DNA from: Roseburia sp. CAG:10041_57
Lineage (GTDB): Bacteria > Bacillota > Clostridia > Lachnospirales > Lachnospiraceae
NCBI GenBank assembly: GCA_001916965.1
Contig: MNTL01000014.1
Coordinates: 1-9,348 of the forward strand
Length of the DNA stretch: 9,348 nucleotides
Reading direction: 5' to 3'
Both the position numbers and the translations under genes were made by a program. The notes under the pieces were generated by a model that was given only the letters and a program-made list of their open reading frames with translations, was not told the DNA's origin and searched no databases. Within the stretch, counting starts at the first letter, position 1, and each line of letters starts with the position of its first letter. Positions 1 to 6,779 of this stretch are shown here, one piece after another.

Positions 1-7
1 AACGTAG

Positions 8-33
8 GCGTAGCGGGCTACGCTGAGGATTTT
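8..33 (+). terminator. Weak terminator-like hairpin at the window edge
   Basis: A GC-rich palindrome can fold with a 6-bp stem GCGTAG/CTACGC around a CGGG tetraloop (8-23). A run of five T follows after a short gap (29-33). It could end a plus-strand gene lying left of the window. The gap between stem and T-run is too long for a classical terminator, and on the minus strand no T-run follows. It may be only a palindrome. The rest of 1-94 shows no gene. Confidence 0.22.
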
Positions 34-94
34 TGGCATGTGCTATCGGGAAAATAGGCAAGTAATATGGTTTAGTTAATTTAAAAACGCTATA

Positions 95-1579
95 CTAGGC
101 ATCTGATCTGGAATATGCATTCTTCATCAAATTACTTAATTCATATAATACTTTATCCAATGTAGACGCAGTCTCGGCTTTAAGCATATCAGCCAGAGCC
201 TGGTTTGCCTTTTGTTTAAGCTCCAGTCTCTTGTCTGCATCACTCTCTTTTGCAAGAGAGGCATCACACAGTCCGATCAGCTCATGCGCCCTGGACATCA
301 CATGCTCCTGATAACGCTCAATATGGAAGATGGATTTTCTGTAGGAAGCATCTGCCATTGCCGCAATCAGTCTGCTTGACCAGTAGAAATTATCCGTAGA
401 TACCTCTCCTGTGGTATTGCCAAGATATTCTGGTATCTCATTCACATCTGCATAGAATGGAACCAGTACATTGAATGCATTGGATGCAAAAGCCACCCAT
501 TCAATAATACTGCTGTCTTTTGGCTGATCCGGTCTGATCTGGATCACTGCCACGAAATCATTTCGGTTAATACCAATAGAGCGGAAAGCTCCACTCATGG
601 ACTTATCACCATATGGCGCATAGGGATCGTAGGGTGTTCCTTGGTAATGGGAAGACAATACATATTTTACGTCCTCTACCGTAATCTTTTTCTCAGGTGT
701 CATGCACCACGGAAGATCATCAGAATAAGGTGTATACTCGGATACAGATCCATCCCATTTCTTCGTATGAGGGTTCAGATACCGCAGCATGAACCATGCG
801 CGAGGTGTATTGTATACATGATCTGAATCATCATGACTGCCAAATGCATCTCTTGGATTCAGCTTTCCATCCATTGACAGATCCAGATGGTTCTTTGCAA
901 TAAATTCCTTCATATCGGCAGAACACATATAGTCCTTCTGTGTAGTAAGTGCATCCTCCAGATCAAAGGCATCAATTCCAAGCTGGTTTGGCATAACCAC
1001 ATAGACATCATCCGGTACTCTTCTGGCGATCCAGTGATGACCACCTATTGTCTCCAGCCACCAGATCTCATCTGCATCCTGAAAAGCAATACCATTCATT
1101 TCATATGTACCATACTGCTCCAGAAGGCTTCCCAGTCTCTTCACACCTTCTCTGGCACTGTGAATATAAGGAAGTACGATGTATACGATATCTTCCTCAC
1201 CAATTCCGCCTGCAACCTCCTCTTTGCCATCTGCTGCAGGCTGATATACCACTAACGGGTCTGCGCCCAGCACTCGTGGATTAGAAGTAATGGTTTCTGT
1301 TGCTGTCATGGCAACATTGGCTGCGTTTACGCCGCTTGCAGCCCATACCCCCTCACCTTTCACGGCATTGGGAACACATGTATATTTCATAGGATCTGAT
1401 GGCAGCTCAATCTCTACATGAGAAAGCTCTGATCTGTATTTGATGGGCTGCTCCTGTGGCTGCACGACAACCACCTTCTTCGCTGTAAAATGTCCTGATG
1501 CTGAATCATCATTACGTGCAATCATGGTAGAACCGTCATAGGACGCCTTCTTACCAACCAAAATCGTAGTACAAGCCAT
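95..1579 (-). CDS. C69 family dipeptidase (PepD-like)
   Basis: This is a 494-residue Ntn-hydrolase dipeptidase of peptidase family C69, the family of Lactobacillus PepD. These enzymes cleave a broad range of dipeptides. The N-terminus MACTTILVGKKAS places the expected nucleophile Cys at position 3, followed by the family-typical GSTMIARNDD stretch (about 16-25) and the conserved core ASGVNAANVAMTATET (about 81-96). No signal peptide is present, so the enzyme should be cytoplasmic. Exposing the Cys would need removal of only two residues. Length matches the usual 450-500 residues. The start is well supported by AGGAGG at 1588-1593, 8 bases upstream. The gene lies 62 bases downstream of the DUF1846 gene on the same strand with no clear promoter between them, so co-transcription is likely. 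Assignment to the family is firm; the substrate range is inferred. Confidence 0.93.
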   Translation of the reverse strand: MACTTILVGKKASYDGSTMIARNDDSASGHFTAKKVVVVQPQEQPIKYRSELSHVEIELPSDPMKYTCVPNAVKGEGVWAASGVNAANVAMTATETITSNPRVLGADPLVVYQPAADGKEEVAGGIGEEDIVYIVLPYIHSAREGVKRLGSLLEQYGTYEMNGIAFQDADEIWWLETIGGHHWIARRVPDDVYVVMPNQLGIDAFDLEDALTTQKDYMCSADMKEFIAKNHLDLSMDGKLNPRDAFGSHDDSDHVYNTPRAWFMLRYLNPHTKKWDGSVSEYTPYSDDLPWCMTPEKKITVEDVKYVLSSHYQGTPYDPYAPYGDKSMSGAFRSIGINRNDFVAVIQIRPDQPKDSSIIEWVAFASNAFNVLVPFYADVNEIPEYLGNTTGEVSTDNFYWSSRLIAAMADASYRKSIFHIERYQEHVMSRAHELIGLCDASLAKESDADKRLELKQKANQALADMLKAETASTLDKVLYELSNLMKNAYSRSDA

Positions 1580-1641
1580 TACTTACTCCTCCTTTATGTA
1601 CACTCTATTCCTTATCCTACAGTAACTATTCCACATAGCTA

Positions 1642-3120
1642 CTAATATAATTTCAGTCCGCTTCTTACCGGTTCACAGGTAAGATCCACACCCAGTCTCT
1701 TGAAAGTCTTGGAATCAGCTTCTGAAAGCATAACAGAAGTGTGCACCTGACAACCCCTCAGCTTTGGAATCTGTTCCATAGCACGCTTGGCATTCTCGCT
1801 GCTGACAGAAGTAAGTGCCAGTGCGATCAATACCTCATCACTATGCAGTCTTGGGTTCTTACCCCCCAGGAAATTAACCTTCAGCGCCTGAATCGGTTCA
1901 ATTGCTTCCGGCTTGATCAGCTTCTCATCATGCTCGATTCCAGCCAGATATTTTAATGCATTCAACAGAAGTGCTGCTGATGCTCCCAGAAAATCCGTTG
2001 TCTTAGACGTGATGATTGTACCGTCTTCCAGTTCAATGGCTGCACATGCCACACCAAGCTCTTCTGCCCTTTTCTTCGCAGCTACTGTAACCTTACGATC
2101 ATCTGTCGTAATCTTTGCCTGTTTCATCAGAAGCTCTATCTTATAGACTTCATTCTCAGAAGCCTCTTCCTTGGCAACTTTGTTTATAGCGGTATAATAT
2201 CTGCGGATAATCTCCATCTTGGAGGCTTCACAGCAGGCTTCATCATCAAAAATACAGTTACCAGCCATATTGACACCCATGTCAGTTGGTGATTTGTAGT
2301 ATGTGTTCTCACCATAGATGCCTTCAAAGATGGCATTTAACACAGGGTAAATCTCGATATCTCTGTTATAATTAACAGTAGTCTCACCATAGGCTTCCAA
2401 ATGGAACGGGTCGATCATATTGATATCATTCAGATCTGCTGTTGCTGCTTCATAAGCCAGATTTACAGGATGTTTCAGAGGAATATTCCAGATAGGGAAT
2501 GTCTCGAACTTCGCATATCCAGCCTTAATACCTCGCAGATTCTCATGATATAACTGTGACAGACAGGTCGCCATCTTACCGCTGCCCGGTCCCGGTGCCG
2601 TAATGACTACCAATGGCCTGGTCGTCTCAATATAATCATTCTTGCCAAAGCCGCTCTCACTTACGATCAATGGAATATTGGAAGGATATCCCTCAATAAT
2701 ATAATGCTGATATACCTTAATATTCTTCTTCTCAAGTCTTTCCCTGAACTGGACTGCACCACTCTGTCCTGCAAACTGCGTAATGACAACGCTGCCTACA
2801 TAGAGTCCTTTCTTCTCAAACTCACTGATCAGACGCAATACATCCACATCATATGTGATGCCAAGGTCTCCCCTGACTTTGTTCTTTTCAATATCTGCCG
2901 CACTGATTACAATGACAATCTCTGCTACATCAGAAAGCTGCATCAGCATCTGTAATTTACTGTCCGGCTGAAATCCCGGCAAAACTCTGGATGCATGGTA
3001 ATCATCAAACAGTTTACCACCAAATTCCAGATATAACTTATCACCAAACTGACTGATCCGCTCCTTAATATGCTCTGACTGAATCTTCAGATACTTGTCA
3101 TTATCAAAACCTATTCTCAT
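1642..3120 (-). CDS. DUF1846 domain-containing protein
   Basis: This 492-residue protein is recognisable as a full-length DUF1846 protein, a family conserved in Firmicutes and other anaerobes whose biochemical role I do not know to be established. The N-terminal half carries an MRIGFDNDKY start and an LYLEFGGKL segment (about 29-37). A glycine-rich P-loop-like stretch APGPGSGKMAT (about 175-185) suggests nucleotide or phosphate binding. The middle has the conserved AYEAATADL region (about 222-230). The C-terminal half continues without interruption to the stop. No signal peptide or membrane helix is seen, so it should be cytoplasmic. The start is supported by GAGAGG at 3129-3134. It lies 100 bases after the oxidoreductase gene, with a candidate promoter in that gap, and directly precedes the dipeptidase gene. 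Family identity is confident; function is not. Confidence 0.92.
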   Translation of the reverse strand: MRIGFDNDKYLKIQSEHIKERISQFGDKLYLEFGGKLFDDYHASRVLPGFQPDSKLQMLMQLSDVAEIVIVISAADIEKNKVRGDLGITYDVDVLRLISEFEKKGLYVGSVVITQFAGQSGAVQFRERLEKKNIKVYQHYIIEGYPSNIPLIVSESGFGKNDYIETTRPLVVITAPGPGSGKMATCLSQLYHENLRGIKAGYAKFETFPIWNIPLKHPVNLAYEAATADLNDINMIDPFHLEAYGETTVNYNRDIEIYPVLNAIFEGIYGENTYYKSPTDMGVNMAGNCIFDDEACCEASKMEIIRRYYTAINKVAKEEASENEVYKIELLMKQAKITTDDRKVTVAAKKRAEELGVACAAIELEDGTIITSKTTDFLGASAALLLNALKYLAGIEHDEKLIKPEAIEPIQALKVNFLGGKNPRLHSDEVLIALALTSVSSENAKRAMEQIPKLRGCQVHTSVMLSEADSKTFKRLGVDLTCEPVRSGLKLY

Positions 3121-3128
3121 GTGTGTTT

Positions 3129-3134
3129 CCTCTC
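3129..3134 (-). promoter_or_regulatory. Ribosome binding site of the DUF1846 gene
   Basis: GAGAGG on the minus strand lies 8 bases before the ATG at 3120 and supports that start. Confidence 0.55.
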
Positions 3135-3171
3135 ACTTACCACTACTATATTGGTTAAAATTCTACGTTAT

Positions 3172-3201
3172 ATTGTAGCATAAGAAGCACCACATGGTAA
3201 A
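3172..3201 (-). promoter_or_regulatory. Candidate sigma-A promoter for DUF1846-dipeptidase
   Basis: On the minus strand, a -35-like TTTACC (3196-3201; 4 of 6 consensus bases) and a -10 TACAAT (3172-3177; 5 of 6) are separated by 18 bases. They lie in the only sizeable gap upstream of the DUF1846 gene. The -35 overlaps one arm of a 9-bp inverted repeat. It is plausible but unproven, because the -35 is poor. Confidence 0.4.
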
Positions 3202-3227
3202 ATAGATTTATAAAATTTTTTTACCAT
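3194..3227. repeat. 9-bp inverted repeat over the gfo stop codon
   Basis: ATGGTAAAA (3194-3202) and TTTTACCAT (3219-3227) are perfect inverted copies separated by 16 AT-rich bases. The right arm includes the stop codon of the oxidoreductase gene and the left arm overlaps the -35 of the candidate DUF1846 promoter. It could be a weak hairpin protecting the 3' end of the upstream message or an operator. No T-run follows it on the minus strand, so it is not a classical terminator. Confidence 0.4.
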
Positions 3228-4216
3228 TGTTCTCCAGGGTATTTCATGCCCCAGTCCTTGCGAAGCTTTGTCATAATATCCATAACATCTTTGGAATACT
3301 GTAGCTGCATATTGGAAGCATCCCCGCTTCTTACCGCCTGCTCCATGTCCATCATTTCATAATAAAGGGCATTGGCGGTCTCACCGCTCTCTATCTCGGT
3401 TCTTTCTCCACTCTCAGCATCTACGATCACTGCCTTATCAGCTCTTGGATATTCCATGATCTCGATATAGCCCTTCTCACAGCTTATCATTGCTCTCTTT
3501 GGCTGTTTGGAATGCATGGAAAGGGCAACCGTTGCCATCTGTTCCTGTTCATTCTTTAACAGGATGGTCGCCTGCTCGTCAGAACCTGTAGGAGATGCTT
3601 TCCACTGACTGACAATATCTTCCGGCTTCTCTTCCATGAAGCTTCTGACGATAGAAAGGGCATACACCCCGATATCAAGCATGGCTCCTCCTGCCAGATT
3701 CATATTAAAGAAACGGTTCGACATATTATATTCCTTAAAGCTGCCAAAATTCATGGTTATAATCTGCACTTTACCTAATTGCCCACTCTGTACGATCTCC
3801 CAGAGCTTTTTATAAATTGGCATATGCCATATAGTCATGGCTTCAGCAAGGACCAGCTTCTTCTCTGCGGCAAGTGCTATCATCTCATCCAGCTCCCTGC
3901 TGTTTAGTGTAATGGATTTTTCCACCAGGATATGCTTGCCATGCTCCAGAGCCTTTTTCATAAATTCATAATGGGTATTATGCGGGCTTGTAATATAAAT
4001 AATATCTACCGCCTCATCTTCAAATACCTCATCAATCTGATCATATACCTTCTGCACACCATATCTTTCGGCAAAATCCAAAGCTTTTTGATGTGTACGA
4101 TTGGCTACTGCATACAGCCTTTTATTCATTTTAACAAGTGCCTGTGCCATTTCATTGGCAATCACGCCGGTTCCAAGCACTGCCCAGTTTAAATCTCTGT
4201 TCTTATCCATACTCAT
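3221..4216 (-). CDS. Gfo/Idh/MocA family oxidoreductase
   Basis: This is a 331-residue NAD(P)-dependent oxidoreductase of the glucose-fructose oxidoreductase/inositol dehydrogenase/MocA family, most like its dimeric dihydrodiol dehydrogenase-type branch. The N-terminal Rossmann fold shows AVLGTGVIANE (about 12-22), a TSPHNTHYE segment (76-84) and the family signature around HILVEKSITL (95-104). Here the usual E-K-P reads E-K-S, with the catalytic Lys at about 100. The C-terminal domain has GGAMLDIGVYALS (about 176-188), with Tyr where many members have His after the Asp. Length is typical. The substrate cannot be read from sequence and is presumably a sugar, polyol or related alcohol. AAAGG lies 6 bases before the ATG at 4216, and an in-frame ATG at 4210 is a possible alternative. 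No strong promoter was found upstream. The gene is divergent from the symporter gene. Confidence 0.92.
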   Translation of the reverse strand: MSMDKNRDLNWAVLGTGVIANEMAQALVKMNKRLYAVANRTHQKALDFAERYGVQKVYDQIDEVFEDEAVDIIYITSPHNTHYEFMKKALEHGKHILVEKSITLNSRELDEMIALAAEKKLVLAEAMTIWHMPIYKKLWEIVQSGQLGKVQIITMNFGSFKEYNMSNRFFNMNLAGGAMLDIGVYALSIVRSFMEEKPEDIVSQWKASPTGSDEQATILLKNEQEQMATVALSMHSKQPKRAMISCEKGYIEIMEYPRADKAVIVDAESGERTEIESGETANALYYEMMDMEQAVRSGDASNMQLQYSKDVMDIMTKLRKDWGMKYPGEQW

Positions 4217-4249
4217 TACCTGCCTTTCCAGTAATTTTCACACACCATT

Positions 4250-4282
4250 ACTATAACGGATTTTAAACAAAATTCCTATAGT
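4250..4282. repeat. Imperfect dyad in the divergent intergenic region
   Basis: ACTATA (4250-4255) pairs with TATAGT (4277-4282), and inside them ATTTT pairs with AAAAT around the loop AAAC. The whole forms a 33-base imperfect palindrome between the divergently oriented oxidoreductase and symporter genes, ending 15 bases before the candidate symporter -35. It could be an operator for one or both genes. AT-rich palindromes can also arise by chance. Confidence 0.3.
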
Positions 4283-4297
4283 GTTTCTTTTTAGTAC

Positions 4298-4327
4298 TTG
4301 TAATATTCCTGTATTTCATGTCATAAT
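4298..4327 (+). promoter_or_regulatory. Candidate extended -10 promoter of the AGCS symporter
   Basis: A -35-like TTGTAA (4298-4303; 4 of 6) is followed after 18 bases by the -10 CATAAT (4322-4327; 5 of 6). TG at 4319-4320, one base before the -10, makes it an extended -10 element, which can offset the weak -35. Transcription would start near 4334, leaving a leader of about 70 bases before the preferred start codon. Confidence 0.5.
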
Positions 4328-4402
4328 AAGAGCAATAAACTTTAACATTGCAATGAGATAAAGTGCTGTATGCAAAACAGCCAGCAGAAAGGTACGGTAA
4401 AA

Positions 4403-5788
4403 ATGGCAGAAAAAATCGCAAGCATCAACCAAGTGGTCAACGGCTTCATCTGGGGTGTCCCCGCTATGATATGTATTATCGGCGTAGGTCTTCTCTTGTC
4501 TGTCCGCACAAGATTCATTCAGATTCGCAAATTTGGCGTCGCCATGAAAAATACAGTTGGCAAAATTTTTGATAAAACGCAGGCAAAAGACGGCTCCATG
4601 AGTCCTTTTCAGGCGGTCTGTACTGCCCTTGCCGGAACAGTAGGAACCGGTAATATCGCAGGTGTTGCCGGTGCGATTGCCCTTGGTGGACCGGGTGCAA
4701 TCTTCTGGATGTGGTGCTCCGCATTCCTTGGCATGTGTACGAAATTCTCAGAAGTCACACTGGCAATCCATTTCCGCGAGAAGAACTCCAATGGAGAGTA
4801 TGTAGGCGGTCCCATGTACTACATCAAAAACGGACTATCTAAAAAGTGGTATTTTCTGGCGTTTCTCTATGCAGTATTCGGTGTGCTGACTGTATTCGGT
4901 ACAGGCAACGCCACACAGGTAAACACCATCGTTGCTTCCATCAATTCTGCCCTGATGAGCTTCCATATCATTGATGGAACCAATGACAAAGCGAACCTGA
5001 TCTTCGGCATCTTTATTGCCGCGCTTGTAGCAATGGTACTGTTAGGTGGCATCAAACGAATCGGTCAGGTCACAGAGAAACTGGTTCCTTTTATGGCAGT
5101 ATTATATGTGATTCTGGCTCTGGGCGTTATTATCATGAACATTGAACATGTACCCGCTGTATTCAGCGGTGCTTTCTCCCCAAGAGCAGCCACCGGCGGC
5201 GTGATCGGCTCCATGTTCCTGAGTATGAAGAAGGGTGTCTCCCGCGGTATCTTCTCCAATGAAGCCGGACTCGGTACAGGCTCCATTGCCCATGCATGTG
5301 CGGATACTGATAACGCTGTACATCAGGGAATGTTCGGTATCTTTGAAGTATTCATGGATACTATTATCATCTGTAATTTGACCGGTCTGGTCATTCTTCT
5401 GGCTGCACCAGGTATTACTTACGGACAGGCTGCCGGTGCTGAACTGACCATCTCCGGCTTTACTTCTACTTATGGAAGCTGGGTATCTATCTTTACCGCT
5501 GTCGCCATGTGCTGCTTTGCTTTCAGTACGATTATTGGCTGGGGCTTATACGGCTCCCGTTGTATTGAATTTCTGGGCGGTGAGAAATTAGTCAGACCAT
5601 TCCTTGTAATCTATTCCTTTGTCTCCATAGTAGGTGCTACAATCAATCTCGGACTCCTGTGGGATATTGCAGACACCTTCAATGGCTTGATGGCTGTTCC
5701 CAACCTGATTGCCCTGCTTATGCTCTCCGGTCAGGTCAAGAAACTTGCCATTGAAGTAGATCAGGCGCAAAAAGATGGAACAATATAG
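4403..5788 (+). CDS. Alanine/glycine:cation symporter (AGCS family)
   Basis: This integral membrane transporter of the AGCS family (DAACS/AgcS/AlsT type) imports alanine or glycine with Na+ or H+. Counting from the preferred start it has 461 residues, which is usual for the family, with many hydrophobic helices. Family landmarks include GTVGTGNIAGVAGAI (about 78-92) directly followed by LGGPGAIFWMW (about 94-104), which closely matches the sodium:alanine symporter signature. SNEAGLGTGSIAHA, which is also characteristic, lies in the second half. An in-frame ATG at 4370 would add 11 residues. I prefer 4403 because AGAAAGG (4386-4392) precedes it, and because the 4370 ATG lies in the loop of a possible 5-bp hairpin (4365-4381) without a clear ribosome binding site. 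The gene is monocistronic, bounded by its own candidate promoter and a strong terminator. Substrate preference cannot be fixed from sequence. Confidence 0.94.
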   Translation: MAEKIASINQVVNGFIWGVPAMICIIGVGLLLSVRTRFIQIRKFGVAMKNTVGKIFDKTQAKDGSMSPFQAVCTALAGTVGTGNIAGVAGAIALGGPGAIFWMWCSAFLGMCTKFSEVTLAIHFREKNSNGEYVGGPMYYIKNGLSKKWYFLAFLYAVFGVLTVFGTGNATQVNTIVASINSALMSFHIIDGTNDKANLIFGIFIAALVAMVLLGGIKRIGQVTEKLVPFMAVLYVILALGVIIMNIEHVPAVFSGAFSPRAATGGVIGSMFLSMKKGVSRGIFSNEAGLGTGSIAHACADTDNAVHQGMFGIFEVFMDTIIICNLTGLVILLAAPGITYGQAAGAELTISGFTSTYGSWVSIFTAVAMCCFAFSTIIGWGLYGSRCIEFLGGEKLVRPFLVIYSFVSIVGATINLGLLWDIADTFNGLMAVPNLIALLMLSGQVKKLAIEVDQAQKDGTI

Positions 5789-5800
5789 TTCATAGCAAAA

Positions 5801-5841
5801 GACCGCATTGCAGTATATCACTGACAATGCGGTTCTGTTTT
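5801..5841. terminator. Bidirectional rho-independent terminator
   Basis: A perfect 9-bp stem ACCGCATTG (5802-5810)/CAATGCGGT (5825-5833) surrounds a 14-base loop. On the plus strand it is followed by TCTGTTTTT, so it ends the symporter transcript. Read on the minus strand it is followed by a TCTTTTG tract, so it also ends the transcript of the secreted-protein gene, whose stop lies at 5852. It sits between two convergent genes, as expected for a shared terminator. Confidence 0.9.
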
Positions 5842-5851
5842 TAGCATATGT

Positions 5852-6679
5852 CTACCAGCATTTCTTACATCTTCCGTATCCCTGACGCTCTGCTTCTGCA
5901 ATCGTCACCTGTCTTGCATTATTCGGATTCATTCTGCCACAGTTATTAATACTGTGATACTTGGAACCTGTAGCCGACAGCCAGCACATAGCTGTACTGC
6001 TGCTGTTATTGGAAGCCTGTGCGCTTGTATCTGCCTGTCTCGATGAAGTATCTTCACTTATGACATCCAACCCGTCATCCAGAGAAATATCAGTAGAATA
6101 AAGGATCGGCTGTCCCGAATAGAACAAACTGTACATAGCCAGATATGCCATATTCGTCGTATCTTCATCTGTTCCTGCAAACCCTATATAGGTTCCGTCC
6201 GATGCTGACAGAAAACCATACACAATCTTGCTGACTGCCTCGTTCGCACTGGAAATATAACTATAATGGATCATCAGTGCATACTGCATTGCAGCAATCA
6301 ATGTATCCCCATCTTCACTTGCTGCCACTTCTGTCAACAATGATGTGAAAGGTGCTGTCATTTCCGCATATGCCAATGTGCTGCTAAAAGGCGCTATATA
6401 CATTTCATCTATTGAAATGTATTCGTAATTAATATAATTGTCCGATGCCCATGAGGCAAAAGCCTGTGTAGCCAGCGCATTCAACACACCGCCTGTTGCT
6501 TCATCATAGGCTCCCAGATTCATGACAACAGGATACTGTGCCTGCGCAGACAGCTGATCTAATACAGCAATATCACTCGCGGCAGCCTTAGCCTGAATAG
6601 GACTTCCAAAAACAGAGCAGACAGCAACTGCCATGATGGTCAACAAAGTTACCAAACGATTCTTTCTCTTACTATTCAT
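5852..6679 (-). CDS. Secreted protein with C-terminal Cys/His metal-binding-like module
   Basis: This 275-residue protein has a clear Sec signal peptide: a basic N-terminus (KRKNR), a hydrophobic core (about 9-25) and a likely cleavage site near AKAAA (30-34). The mature body (about 35-210) is acidic, rich in Ala, Ser, Tyr and Asp, and belongs to no family I recognise. A low-complexity Ser/Asn/Asp/Ala linker (about 208-229) leads to a compact C-terminal module of about 45 residues, running from CWLSATGSKYHS to the terminal CKKCW. His242, Cys247, Cys271 and Cys274 form an H-x4-C...C-x2-C pattern compatible with a small zinc ribbon-like site. Similar tails, with Y-H-x4-C-G-x-M and G-Y-x2-C-x2-C, occur at the ends of secreted clostridial proteins. 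AGGAGG lies at 6686-6691, 6 bases before the ATG. A strong promoter and hairpin lie directly upstream. Its role is unknown; the metal site is inferred. Confidence 0.85.
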   Translation of the reverse strand: MNSKRKNRLVTLLTIMAVAVCSVFGSPIQAKAAASDIAVLDQLSAQAQYPVVMNLGAYDEATGGVLNALATQAFASWASDNYINYEYISIDEMYIAPFSSTLAYAEMTAPFTSLLTEVAASEDGDTLIAAMQYALMIHYSYISSANEAVSKIVYGFLSASDGTYIGFAGTDEDTTNMAYLAMYSLFYSGQPILYSTDISLDDGLDVISEDTSSRQADTSAQASNNSSSTAMCWLSATGSKYHSINNCGRMNPNNARQVTIAEAERQGYGRCKKCW

Positions 6680-6685
6680 ATTCTA

Positions 6686-6691
6686 CCTCCT
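6686..6691 (-). promoter_or_regulatory. Ribosome binding site of the secreted-protein gene
   Basis: AGGAGG on the minus strand lies 6 bases before the ATG at 6679. It directly follows the T-rich tail of the upstream terminator hairpin, so almost no leader separates the two. Confidence 0.75.
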
Positions 6692-6729
6692 GCAAAAAAG
6701 CAAAAAGGGACACCTTCTCAGTGTCCCTT
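6692..6729 (-). terminator. Rho-independent terminator or attenuator between fprA and the secreted-protein gene
   Basis: On the minus strand, AAGGGACAC (6721-6729) and GTGTCCCTT (6705-6713) form a perfect 9-bp stem around a 7-base loop. TTT, GC and then TTTTTT follow. This is an excellent terminator for fprA, whose stop is at 6780. It also lies downstream of the strong promoter at 6743-6772, so it would be transcribed as the first structured element of the secreted-protein message and might attenuate it, or act as a 5' stabilising stem-loop. Confidence 0.85.
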
Positions 6730-6742
6730 ACCCCTTACAAAC

Positions 6743-6772
6743 ATTGTACTACGCTACAGTCTACCCTGTCAA
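6743..6772 (-). promoter_or_regulatory. Strong sigma-A promoter of the secreted-protein gene
   Basis: On the minus strand, a perfect -35 TTGACA (6767-6772) and a -10 TACAAT (6743-6748; 5 of 6) are separated by 18 bases. The -35 begins 7 bases after the fprA stop codon. Transcription should start near 6736, only about 8 bases before the terminator stem. Confidence 0.75.
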
Positions 6773-6779
6773 TTGCCAG

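Noticed and set aside
887..1284. Overlapping plus-strand open frames inside the dipeptidase gene
   Set aside because: They are antisense shadows of a well-supported C69 gene and lack ribosome binding sites and recognisable protein features.
4370..4402. Longer symporter start at the 4370 ATG
   Set aside because: It has no clear ribosome binding site, lies in a small hairpin loop and adds a polar, non-conserved extension. The ATG at 4403 has AGAAAGG upstream.
4328..4402. Possible glycine or other riboswitch in the symporter leader
   Set aside because: The predicted leader is only about 70 bases and shows only two weak 5-bp stems, with no terminator and no recognisable aptamer core.
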